From NCBI GenBank assembly GCA_938010625.1, contig CALLVJ010000032.1, positions 1 through 8,926 of the forward strand: DNA of 8,926 nucleotides, read 5' to 3'. Numbering within the stretch: position 1 is the stretch's first letter; every line of letters starts with the position of its first letter. The notes below the pieces were generated by a model. That model ran no database searches, had not been told where the DNA came from, and was given only the letters and a program-made list of their open reading frames with translations. Position numbers and translations under genes: made by a program. The stretch is from an uncultured Stomatobaculum sp. (GTDB lineage: Bacteria; Bacillota; Clostridia; Lachnospirales; Lachnospiraceae). This document shows, in pieces, positions 1 to 6,052 of the stretch.

Positions 1-57
1 CTGCTTTGACTCGCGCTGCGGGGGTTTTTACAACTTCTATTTCCTGTCCTATACCGT

Positions 58-651
58 TCAATCTTCCAGAAAATGCACGCTGCCGGTCTCAATATCATAG
101 ACCGCCGGCATGACGACCAGCTTCTGCTCGGGACAGTATTCGAGAAGCCGCGCCGCGAGAGCAGCTGCCTCGGCTCTCGCATTCAGTTCGACCGCACGCG
201 CATAGTTGGTCTCCCACCCGATGCCAGCGTGGATCCGCTGCCCCATGTGCGCGAGCGCACCCGAGAGCGTCCCACCGTCAAGTGTTGCCTTCACGCCGCC
301 GCACAGGCTGTGACCCAGCACCACAAACAACTTTGCGCCGAGATCCTGCGCCGCATACTGCGCGGAGGCGAGGATTGAAGTGCCAAGCACATTGCCCGCC
401 GCGCGCGTCACAAAGAGCTCGCCGAGTCCCGCGGAGAAAATAAACTCCGGTACCACGCGCGAGTCCGAACAGGTGAGCAAAAAGGCATAGGGGTGCTGCC
501 CCTCGCTTGCGAGGCGCTCCCGGCGCACTCTGCCGCACGGCAGTGCCTGTGCCTCTCCGGACACAAAGCGCGCATTGCCCGCCTTTAACTTTTCCAATGC
601 CTCGGCAGCCTCCGGACAGCGCGCAAAAGCTTCTCTCAAATTCTGATTCAT
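58..651 (-). CDS. beta-class carbonic anhydrase
   Basis: Zinc enzyme for reversible hydration of CO2 to bicarbonate, probably cytoplasmic. The 197-residue product has the beta-class zinc-site signature: CSDSRV with C61, D63 and R65, then GHSLCGG with H114 and C117. The C-terminal MPAVYDIETGSV block is typical of the family, as is the length. I start it at the ATG at 651 rather than the TTG at 672, because GAGG (658-661) lies six bases before that ATG. This ribosome binding site overlaps the TGA stop of the upstream peptidase gene (660-662), so the two are very likely translationally coupled, and this is the third visible gene of the operon. No signal peptide is visible. The family call is secure. 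The link to its operon partners is not obvious beyond a general bicarbonate supply role, which is inference. Confidence 0.95.
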   Translation of the reverse strand: MNQNLREAFARCPEAAEALEKLKAGNARFVSGEAQALPCGRVRRERLASEGQHPYAFLLTCSDSRVVPEFIFSAGLGELFVTRAAGNVLGTSILASAQYAAQDLGAKLFVVLGHSLCGGVKATLDGGTLSGALAHMGQRIHAGIGWETNYARAVELNARAEAAALAARLLEYCPEQKLVVMPAVYDIETGSVHFLED

Positions 652-659
652 CGAATTCC

Positions 660-1598
660 TCAAACCTCCCAACTCTTCTCAAAGCGCTCCGGCGAACAAT
701 AGAGCTCTCTCAGTTTTGCAGTTCCGCTGCCCCAGTCCGGCAGCTGAAAATGCGGCTTGTCTACAATCGACTTCCAGTCGCCTCCCCACTCGAGACCGAG
801 CGCCTTGCCCATCGCGCCGACTTTTTCAAAAAAACGGTCGCTGTCGTCATAGGGTGGCTTCCCGTCTTCCCGGCAGAAATCAAAAGCAGTACCCCACTGG
901 TGATGCGAAGAATACGAAGAGCCGCGCGCATTCGTCACAATATTGCCGGGCTTCGTTCTGCCGAGCGCATACAGTGCGTCCTGTTCTTCTGCTGTCCGGA
1001 TCTCCTGCGTGATGCGGATCGGAAGCCCTCGCGCCGCACACTGCGCGATCAGTTTTTTCTGCAGGCGCTTTAAGCGCGGATGCAGCCGCGTCACATTGTG
1101 ACCGCCCGACACAGACTGCGCCTTGAGACACGCGCCATTCTGATCCGCATGATAACGCTCCCCATTCCAGAACACAACTTCCGAGACCGCCATGCTGCCA
1201 TCTGCTTTGCAATAATAGCTCTTGCCCTTATAGGAGCACATCTCTCTGCGCGCCATCTCGCCATTGCTGCGGAGAAAATACCATTTTCCCCTGTCTTTGA
1301 CCCACTCACAGACCGCCATGCTGCCGTCTTCATGGAAAAAATACCACTTTCCAAGCAGCTGTTGCCAACCTGTCAGCATAAAGCCGTATTCATTTTTCGG
1401 CTCTCCAGCCCTGCAGTCGGCTTCCTGTTTGAGATAATACCAGCGATCCTTCTCTTTCTGCCAGCCGAGCAGCATATTGCCGCCGTCGCCAAAAAGATAC
1501 CACTTCCCGCTGATCTGCTTCCAGCCTGTAACCAGCGCGCCATTCTCGCGGTACTGCCAGATAGTATTTCTTTTTTCCCAGCGTCCCATACGTTTCAC
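660..1598 (-). CDS. M15-family cell-wall peptidase with N-terminal cell-wall-binding repeats
   Basis: Probable peptidoglycan peptidase (L-alanyl-D-glutamate endopeptidase or D,D-carboxypeptidase type). Residues about 12-160 are aromatic/glycine repeats of the choline/cell-wall-binding kind (GWKQISGKWYLF, GWQQLLGKWYFF, DRGKWYFL, GSMAV). Residues about 170-300 form an M15_4/CwlK/VanY-like domain. Zinc-ligand motif S-x-H-x-x-G-x-A-x-D is seen as SSHHQWGTAFD with H233 and D240; the last ligand is H283 in DKPHFQL, with acidic D280 just before it. Its GTG start (1596-1598) overlaps the TGA of the preceding gene as GTGA. An ATG three codons in (1589) has a better-placed GAG and may be the real start. 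There is no hydrophobic leader and no room for one upstream, which is odd for a wall-acting enzyme and resembles an endolysin. Substrate bond is not determinable from sequence alone. Confidence 0.9.
   Translation of the reverse strand: MKRMGRWEKRNTIWQYRENGALVTGWKQISGKWYLFGDGGNMLLGWQKEKDRWYYLKQEADCRAGEPKNEYGFMLTGWQQLLGKWYFFHEDGSMAVCEWVKDRGKWYFLRSNGEMARREMCSYKGKSYYCKADGSMAVSEVVFWNGERYHADQNGACLKAQSVSGGHNVTRLHPRLKRLQKKLIAQCAARGLPIRITQEIRTAEEQDALYALGRTKPGNIVTNARGSSYSSHHQWGTAFDFCREDGKPPYDDSDRFFEKVGAMGKALGLEWGGDWKSIVDKPHFQLPDWGSGTAKLRELYCSPERFEKSWEV
1119..1568 (-). repeat. cell-wall-binding repeat block inside the M15 peptidase gene
   Basis: About six or seven degenerate units of roughly 20 codons, rich in W, Y and G, occupy the first half of the gene. 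The similarity survives at DNA level: the 16-mer AGACCGCCATGCTGCC occurs at 1184-1199 and again at 1310-1325. They are 126 bases apart, exactly 42 codons or two repeat units, both encoding GSMAV. Units near 1390-1420 and 1119-1170 are the most degenerate. Confidence 0.8.
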
Positions 1599-2515
1599 TC
1601 TACACCGCGCGCGCGGAGCGCCTCAATCACTTCGTCGTAGTATGGCGTTGGGACGCCATATGCTGCGCCGAGATGCTGCACCTGGTAAATGAGGCCGTCG
1701 ACTTCGGACTTTTTTCCAGCGGCGACATCCTTCTGAAACGAAGTCGTCATCTCGGGCGCGAGACCATCTACCACCTGCAAACTGTCAGCTGCGCTGTAAC
1801 CATCCATCGCAATGCCCATTTTCGCAGCAATCGCGAGCACCTCGCGCACGAGACCGCGGTAAAAATTCCGGTACTCACCCTCGCGCTGCAAATGCGCTGC
1901 CGTGATGTAGAAATACGTCCCAACTGCCCCGTGCGGTGACAGATAGGCAAACTTTTTCATGCAGTCGCGGCGGATGTTATCACTCAGCACAGTCTCGACA
2001 CCCGCTTGCGTGAGGTCTGCCCTCACTTCTTCGAGCACCGGGCGCGCTTCCTCCGGCTTCCGAACGCCGTAGACCACGCGCATCAGCTTGCCGAGCTGCC
2101 GGATTCTGCCCGGCTCTTCGACATTTCCCATCACGTAAATGCAGCCGTCCGTGACCAGCGGCTTTTTGACCTTCCGCTGCAGCAGTTCTCCTGTCCCGAA
2201 GACATTGCAGAGCGGGATAATCACGGTTTTCTCCGCTGCAACGCGCTCCAAAAACGGCACAACGCTGTCAATCGAATAGGACTTTAACGCGAGGAAGATG
2301 ACATCCGGCGTCTCGCTGTAACTCGCCTCATCAAACGCAGCGACCGGTGAAAATGTCTCCTCGCCGCTGTCTTTTACCAGCGTGAGCCCCTTCTTTTTGA
2401 GCGTTTCCAAGGTCTTGCCGTGCGCCAGAAAGCTCACCGAAAGTCCCGCGCGAAGCAGATACGCGCCGAGTGTGCCGCCAGCACCCCCTGCGCCAATGAT
2501 TAAATACTTTAACAT
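1595..2515 (-). CDS. ketopantoate reductase family (ApbA/PanE-like) oxidoreductase, divergent
   Basis: NAD(P)-dependent reductase of the 2-dehydropantoate 2-reductase family, which makes pantoate for pantothenate/CoA; the true substrate here is uncertain. The N-terminal Rossmann fold shows GAGGAGG at residues 8-14. The C-terminal helical domain carries the family block TSFQKDVAAGKKSEVDG (E271). N104 in LCNVFG and K188 in CMKKFAYL match conserved active-site positions. The two asparagines usually found four and eight residues after that lysine (as in KLLFNAAIN) appear as leucine and glycine here, so a different substrate is possible. At 306 residues the length is normal. I use the ATG at 2515, which has a perfect AGGAGG (2523-2528) seven bases upstream; an in-frame ATG at 2551 lacks one. 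First visible gene of the operon with the M15 peptidase and carbonic anhydrase. Confidence 0.88.
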   Translation of the reverse strand: MLKYLIIGAGGAGGTLGAYLLRAGLSVSFLAHGKTLETLKKKGLTLVKDSGEETFSPVAAFDEASYSETPDVIFLALKSYSIDSVVPFLERVAAEKTVIIPLCNVFGTGELLQRKVKKPLVTDGCIYVMGNVEEPGRIRQLGKLMRVVYGVRKPEEARPVLEEVRADLTQAGVETVLSDNIRRDCMKKFAYLSPHGAVGTYFYITAAHLQREGEYRNFYRGLVREVLAIAAKMGIAMDGYSAADSLQVVDGLAPEMTTSFQKDVAAGKKSEVDGLIYQVQHLGAAYGVPTPYYDEVIEALRARGVE

Positions 2516-2522
2516 GTCTCCG

Positions 2523-2528
2523 CCTCCT
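2523..2528 (-). promoter_or_regulatory. ribosome binding site that fixes the PanE-like start
   Basis: AGGAGG on the minus strand, seven bases before ATG 2515. It rules against the longer reading from 2551. The rest of the 131-base gap (2516-2646) shows no convincing promoter or intrinsic terminator, so read-through from the acyltransferase gene cannot be excluded. Confidence 0.85.
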
Positions 2529-2646
2529 GTGATTTTCTCTGCTTCCATCATGCTCTCGTGCTCTGTTTTCTTCGCTCGAAAAACTCCCCGTGAGAACCAG
2601 AAGCAGGTGTTTACCCCTCTTCAAACTCTTAACAAACTGATCCGCT

Positions 2647-3768
2647 TCATGCAAACTGCAACGCTCTTCCAAGCCTCTCGGAAAGCTGAATCTGCCTTGT
2701 GGCGCGATCAAAAATTTGAAAAATCAAGAAAATTACTAATCCGCCCAGCAACATGAAGGCATAATTCACTGTGAGCGAGAGCAGAAAGGTTTTTGCCCAT
2801 CCATAGCGCTCTGCAAGCGGCACAAAGCGGTAGATGAAACCTGCTCCAAGTCCCTGACTAAAGAAAAAGCAGAGTGAATGTCTTCCGAGAAAACGGATGA
2901 AGCCGCAGCAATGAATCAATTTGCTACCATACTGCCAGAGAAAAAAACAAGTCCAGATAGACAACATGGATTCAGTCCAATAAATAAAATGTGGTGGAAA
3001 CTTGACTCCTTGAATATTCAAAAAATTCAGTCCCATCATATCACTGATTCCAATCCAGAGTGCTGCAAAAAACGCCATCCCCAAAAGGTACATCTGCCAG
3101 GTGAGACGAGTTGTTGGCTTTGTGAGATAGCCGATCAGGAAGAAGGACAAAAAACAAAGCTGCATTCTATTCAGCATAAAAAAAGCATCCACCTCACTAA
3201 AAGAAGCATAGGCTAATCCAATCACGAGAAACAATACAAAAGACCATTTCGAGCGGATTGAAAATTGCACTCTTTTATCCAATTCCTGTAATACCCCGGC
3301 AATCAGAACAACCACAACATACATCCGCATATACCACATCGACTGAAAAAAGACATTCAAATCATTTACGTCCAGAGAATAAAACAATAGCCCCTGCAAA
3401 TATTGTACAGGGGTCACCACACTTCTGCCACAGATAAAGCGGTATCCAAGGACCACCAGCGTACTAATCAACATCCACTTGATCCAGATCTTTAAGAGCC
3501 CTGCAAAAATAGCTGAGAGACCATTCCGATGCTGCGCGCTGCGCCCTGCCAAAAATACTAAAAGCGGCATCTCATATAGCAGGCAAATAGTACGCATAAT
3601 CTCCGGCACGTAGCTCTGACCAGAAAAATAACAGGTGTGCGCAAGTACCACCTCTAACATCACAAGACCGCGGTAAAAATCCAGTTTTTCATCCCGTTTT
3701 AATTTTTTAGTTTCTTTTTTGCGTCCATTTTTTTCTATAGTGCTAAATTTTATGACATTACCAAGCAT
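2647..3768 (-). CDS. acyltransferase-3 family integral membrane protein
   Basis: Polytopic membrane acyltransferase of the AT3 family, which moves acetyl or other acyl groups onto extracytoplasmic carbohydrates; the acceptor here is unknown. Evidence is 373 residues with about eight to ten hydrophobic segments. A positively charged cytoplasmic N-terminus leads into the first-helix motif LDFYRGLVMLEVVLAHT (residues 29-45, conserved R33 and H44), followed by MPLLVFLAG (67-75). There is no C-terminal SGNH hydrolase domain, unlike OatA, so it is an AT3-only form. ATG 3768 has GGAG seven bases upstream. The gene and its leader are clearly more AT-rich than neighbours: bases 3001-3060 are 37% GC by count, against 70% at 2041-2100. 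That suggests separate acquisition. A promoter candidate lies at 3889-3897. Confidence 0.88.
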   Translation of the reverse strand: MLGNVIKFSTIEKNGRKKETKKLKRDEKLDFYRGLVMLEVVLAHTCYFSGQSYVPEIMRTICLLYEMPLLVFLAGRSAQHRNGLSAIFAGLLKIWIKWMLISTLVVLGYRFICGRSVVTPVQYLQGLLFYSLDVNDLNVFFQSMWYMRMYVVVVLIAGVLQELDKRVQFSIRSKWSFVLFLVIGLAYASFSEVDAFFMLNRMQLCFLSFFLIGYLTKPTTRLTWQMYLLGMAFFAALWIGISDMMGLNFLNIQGVKFPPHFIYWTESMLSIWTCFFLWQYGSKLIHCCGFIRFLGRHSLCFFFSQGLGAGFIYRFVPLAERYGWAKTFLLSLTVNYAFMLLGGLVIFLIFQIFDRATRQIQLSERLGRALQFA

Positions 3769-4098
3769 ACCTATACTCCATTTCCCCTCTTAAAATATCT
3801 TTTGAAATACTACCTTGCTTCTGCAAAAAGCCAGTTCTCTCTTCTGTCCACTTTTTGAACTTTCATACCTCACTTCTTATTTTCATTGATTCTAGCATTA
3901 CAGTCCAAAATAAAGCAGATGTCGCTCTCATTATCTGTTTCTCAGCCGCCTGCTGTGGCCTGCAAATGCCGCATCGACCCGGCAGAACAGATACCTGCTT
4001 TGGCAGAAGGAAAGCTCATCTCGGTCAGAAACAGCGACCTCATCTTGCAAAACAGCCTGCATAGATCTGCAAAGCTTGACAAACACTTCTCGCTGTTT
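3769..4098. other. 330-base gene-free interval
   Basis: Lies between the end of the phosphatase pseudogene and the acyltransferase start. It holds the acyltransferase leader and promoter candidate. Short open frames exist on both strands (a 43-codon minus frame at 3931-4062; the start of a plus-strand frame at 3886) but none has a ribosome binding site or recognisable product. A weak stem, TGCCG/CGGCA near 3968-3986, lacks a T tract and is not a convincing terminator. Confidence 0.6.
3889..3897 (-). promoter_or_regulatory. extended -10 promoter for the acyltransferase gene
   Basis: The minus strand reads TGCTAGAAT, an extended -10 (TG-N-TAGAAT) with one mismatch to TATAAT. No good -35 is present 17 bases upstream. 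The predicted start near 3882 would give a leader of about 114 bases before ATG 3768. Confidence 0.45.
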
Positions 4099-4668
4099 TT
4101 AACCCTTGATCTGCACTTTAGAAAAGGCATAGGTTCTGAGCGCGGCATTTTGTATCCCAAAAGCTGCAAATTCCGTATTTCCCATGTCCCGAAAATAGGA
4201 CTCCACAATGCGAGAAATGCCATTGTGTGCAACCAGCAGATAGGTGTGCGCAGGATCCGCTCTCACATCGTCGAGGAGATTATAGACCCGCTGGGCAACC
4301 CGGAACATGGACTCTCCGGTTCCAAAGCTGTCGATAAAGTGTTTCTTAGCATGCCGAAAACCCTCGCCATCCCGCGGTGTGCTCTCCCAGATGCCAAAGT
4401 TCTGTTCCCGAAGACGCGGTTCTACCCGAAGCGGCAGTTCCAGAATTGCCGCAATCTCCTCTGCCGTTTGTTTCGCGCGGCCAAGCGGCGAACAGAGAAT
4501 CTAGTCCATCTGAAGCTCACCTGCATCCCTGCGCGCCCGAATTTCTCTGCCAATCGCCCGCGCCTGCTGAATGCCCCGCGCTGTCAGCGGACTTTCGGTC
4601 GCACCGCAAATCTTGTTTTCGACATTCCAGACCGTCTCACCGTGGCGCACAAAATATACCTTCTGCAT
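4099..4668 (-). pseudogene. histidine phosphatase (phosphoglycerate mutase family) split by an in-frame TAG
   Basis: Reading from ATG 4668 (AGG of AGGAAATAG six bases upstream) gives the start of a histidine phosphatase: VRHGET at residues 6-11 with catalytic H9. At codon 56 (4501-4503) there is a TAG, and the same frame then continues without break: ILCSPLGRAKQTAEE, LREQNFGIWE (catalytic Glu region), VAHNGISR (second catalytic His), and a TAA at 4099. With one residue in place of the stop it is 189 residues, a full-length family member. The stop falls just before the conserved S-P-L-x-R-A loop, so termination would remove most of the active site. A single base change explains it: a nonsense mutation, a sequencing error, or less likely suppression. 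No other frame damage is visible, which implies a recent event. It follows the HD hydrolase by 118 bases and may share its transcript. Confidence 0.85.
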
Positions 4669-4744
4669 CTATTTCCTGCTTTCTCTCTCCCTCTAAACTG
4701 CGAAGTCTCTTTTCAAAAATGAGGCTGCTTTTCTTTCATTCCAC

Positions 4745-4769
4745 CAGAGAGTTTGAATAAAACCCTCTG
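4745..4769 (-). other. hairpin between HD hydrolase and phosphatase genes
   Basis: Ten-base arms CAGAGAGTTT (4745-4754) and AAACCCTCTG (4760-4769) flank a five-base loop. In minus-strand RNA all ten positions pair, one as G-U; in plus-strand RNA that pair is an A-C mismatch. The fold therefore favours the minus transcript. No T tract follows, so it is not a classic intrinsic terminator; it may be an mRNA stability or processing element. Confidence 0.45.
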
Positions 4770-4786
4770 TGCAAATCCGCATTTTG

Positions 4787-5359
4787 TCAGTCGCAGTCTC
4801 CTGTGAGCTGCAGCTCCTCCGCGTGCGCACGCATCCCCTCAATGGCAATTTCTGCCACTTCTCTGATGTCCATGCCAAGCATCTCACAGCCCTTCAAAAT
4901 CAGCTCGCGGTTACACTTTGCGGCAAAACCCTTGCTCTTAAACTTTTTCATAAAGCTCTTGATGTCCATGTCCGCGATGCCATGCGGACGCATACGCGCA
5001 GCTGCCTGAATGATACCGCTCAGCTCATCAACCGTGTAGAGACTTTTCTCCATCACCGTCTCAGGCCTCACTTCATTCCGAATGCCATAGCCGTGGCTCA
5101 GAATGGCGCGAACATCTTCCGCGGGAACGCCCTCCGTGAGCAGTTCCTGCTCTGTGTGCTGCAGGTGCTCTTCCGGAAACTTCTCATAGTCATAGTCGTG
5201 CAGATAGCCAACTGCCTCCCAGTGCTCCTTGTCCGCCCCAAAGTGCTCTGCCATCGCACCCATGCACGCTGCCACATTTGCCGCATGCAGCTTCAAATGC
5301 GCCTCCGAGACCATTGTATCATTGATTCGCTTGGCCTCGGCGATTGTCAGTTTTTCCAT
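4787..5359 (-). CDS. HD-domain metal-dependent phosphohydrolase
   Basis: A 190-residue single-domain HD superfamily protein, probably a cytoplasmic metal-dependent phosphatase or nucleotidase/phosphodiesterase; substrate unknown. Visible HD elements in order: H25 in LKLHAANVA, the H54-D55 doublet in GYLHDYDYEKFPEEH, a further histidine H89 in ILSHGYG, and D111 in YTVDELSG. Together they give the H...HD...D metal site, with extra histidines that would allow a binuclear centre. ATG 5359 has GAGGAG six bases upstream. It is preceded by its own promoter candidate, and by a perfect palindrome in the leader that may be an operator. No helicase or nuclease domain is fused. It is followed at 118 bases by the interrupted histidine phosphatase, giving two small hydrolases in a row. 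Confidence 0.85.
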   Translation of the reverse strand: MEKLTIAEAKRINDTMVSEAHLKLHAANVAACMGAMAEHFGADKEHWEAVGYLHDYDYEKFPEEHLQHTEQELLTEGVPAEDVRAILSHGYGIRNEVRPETVMEKSLYTVDELSGIIQAAARMRPHGIADMDIKSFMKKFKSKGFAAKCNRELILKGCEMLGMDIREVAEIAIEGMRAHAEELQLTGDCD

Positions 5360-5389
5360 CTATTGCTCCTCTCTGTGTATCCGCTATCC

Positions 5390-5403
5390 CTCACATATGT
5401 GAG
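5390..5403. promoter_or_regulatory. 14-base perfect palindrome, candidate operator
   Basis: CTCACATATGTGAG is perfectly symmetric. It lies about 30 bases upstream of the HD-hydrolase start and just downstream of the predicted transcription start near 5406, where a bound repressor would block initiation or elongation. A partial relative, CATATGTTCAC, occurs at 5483-5493. The regulator is unknown. Confidence 0.45.
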
Positions 5404-5412
5404 CTTGCTTTC

Positions 5413-5421
5413 AGTGTAACA
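5413..5421 (-). promoter_or_regulatory. extended -10 promoter for the HD hydrolase
   Basis: The minus strand reads TGTTACACT, i.e. TG-N-TACACT. The -35 position is weak (TTATCT at a 16-base spacing) and falls inside the loop and arm of the terminator of the preceding gene. Same core as the HIRAN promoter at 5934-5942. Confidence 0.4.
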
Positions 5422-5458
5422 CAAAAGCCCTGCAAGATAATCATTTCCCTGCAAGGCT
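5417..5458 (-). terminator. intrinsic terminator of the HIRAN gene
   Basis: On the minus strand an 11-base stem, AGCCTTGCAGG paired with CTTGCAGGGCT (5448-5458 and 5426-5436), closes an 11-base loop and runs directly into TTTTGTGTT. Two positions are G-U pairs, which become mismatches in plus-strand RNA, so it works for minus transcription. It lies about 30 bases after the HIRAN stop codon. Confidence 0.65.
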
Positions 5459-5489
5459 CTCTGTCTGCGATGAGCTTGAACGCATATGT

Positions 5490-5837
5490 TCACATTGACT
5501 GCTGCCATCTACTTGTCCTTGCCTGGCAAGTTTTTCTCTCCTCTGGCACTTTCAGGTAGCAGAGCACCCCCTGCGGCAGAACGTAGCATATAGTTCCCTC
5601 TGCGGTGTCCCCAATTTTATCATAGAGACGCCCTGCACTGTAGCTCTCGCCGACCACTGTCCGGGGGCTATTTGCGACATAGCCAATATGCCCAAGCCCT
5701 TTTAATTCCACTTTGATCGCCTCGGCATCAGCCTTGTTATCCGGTTCCTTCACGAGCCGCACCTTCATCTCGGGTTTCAAAAATTCCATTCCATAGTGAT
5801 ACTGCGTCCCGGTAATCGTGAAAAAAATCCTTTTCAT
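5490..5837 (-). CDS. small stand-alone HIRAN-domain protein
   Basis: A 115-residue protein that is essentially one HIRAN domain. Residues 5-55 show the pattern FFTITGTQYHYGMEFLKPEM, then VRLVKEPDNKADAEAI and GHIGYVANSP, matching the HIRAN consensus (G-x-x-Y, L-x-R-E-x-D-N-x-x-D-x-x-A-I, GYV). HIRAN domains bind single-stranded DNA ends in HLTF-type helicases; in bacteria they also occur alone with unknown roles. No helicase, nuclease or other domain is attached here. The last 15 or so residues are polar and probably disordered. ATG 5837 has AGGAGG four bases upstream. It is divergent from the WYL regulator and followed by its own terminator, so it is probably monocistronic. Regulation by the neighbouring WYL protein is inference. 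Confidence 0.82.
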   Translation of the reverse strand: MKRIFFTITGTQYHYGMEFLKPEMKVRLVKEPDNKADAEAIKVELKGLGHIGYVANSPRTVVGESYSAGRLYDKIGDTAEGTICYVLPQGVLCYLKVPEERKTCQARTSRWQQSM

Positions 5838-5911
5838 TTTGCCTCCTCTTCATTCCGCCTCTTTTTTGCGCCGTATTTTGATGCTGCCCCACTTCGCCAC
5901 AATTGCTTTTC

Positions 5912-5930
5912 TTCAACCGACGTTGTTGAA
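5912..5930. promoter_or_regulatory. inverted repeat in the HIRAN-WYL intergenic region, candidate operator
   Basis: TTCAAC-N7-GTTGAA, perfect six-base arms. It starts four bases downstream of the HIRAN -10 hexamer, over the predicted transcription start near 5927. It also has internal CAAC/GTTG symmetry. It is a natural candidate site for the divergently encoded WYL regulator. Confidence 0.45.
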
Positions 5931-5933
5931 CTC

Positions 5934-5942
5934 AGTGTAGCA
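5934..5942 (-). promoter_or_regulatory. extended -10 promoter for the HIRAN gene
   Basis: The minus strand reads TGCTACACT (TG-N-TACACT). The -35 region is poor (TTGGGG at only 15 bases). The predicted start near 5927 gives a leader of about 90 bases. It lies roughly 60 bases from the WYL -10 and points away from it. Confidence 0.42.
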
Positions 5943-5993
5943 GAATAATTGTCCCCAAAATTGGACTTTGACCTTTCTCGCGGCATCCTTTTC

Positions 5994-6002
5994 TGTTATA
6001 TT
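5994..6002 (+). promoter_or_regulatory. extended -10 promoter for the WYL regulator
   Basis: The plus strand reads TGTTATATT (TG-N-TATATT, five of six to consensus). The -35 position at 17 bases is TTTCTC, weak. The predicted start near 6009 leads to AGGAGG seven bases before ATG 6053. Just upstream, GTCC-N8-GGAC (5951-5966) is a second small inverted repeat lying between the two divergent promoters. Confidence 0.5.
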
Positions 6003-6052
6003 GCAGGAAAGAGGCACAAAAAAATCCGTGATGGCGACAAGGAGGGTAATCC

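Noticed and set aside
2..109. Plus-strand open frame at the left edge, possibly the tail of a convergent gene
   Set aside because: It would overlap the carbonic anhydrase gene by about 50 bases and shows no recognisable motif.
3931..4062. 43-codon minus-strand frame after the phosphatase
   Set aside because: No ribosome binding site upstream of its ATG, no family resemblance, and the plus strand is equally open. Not enough to call a small protein.
4501..4503. TAG read as pyrrolysine
   Set aside because: No pyrrolysine use is known in this phosphatase family, the position is a variable residue, and no pyl genes are visible. Mutation or sequencing error is simpler.
3886..4722. Plus-strand open frame of 278 codons across the phosphatase region
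   Set aside because: No ribosome binding site and no recognisable domain. The opposite strand encodes clear histidine-phosphatase motifs over most of this span; the long frame is an antisense by-product of codon bias.
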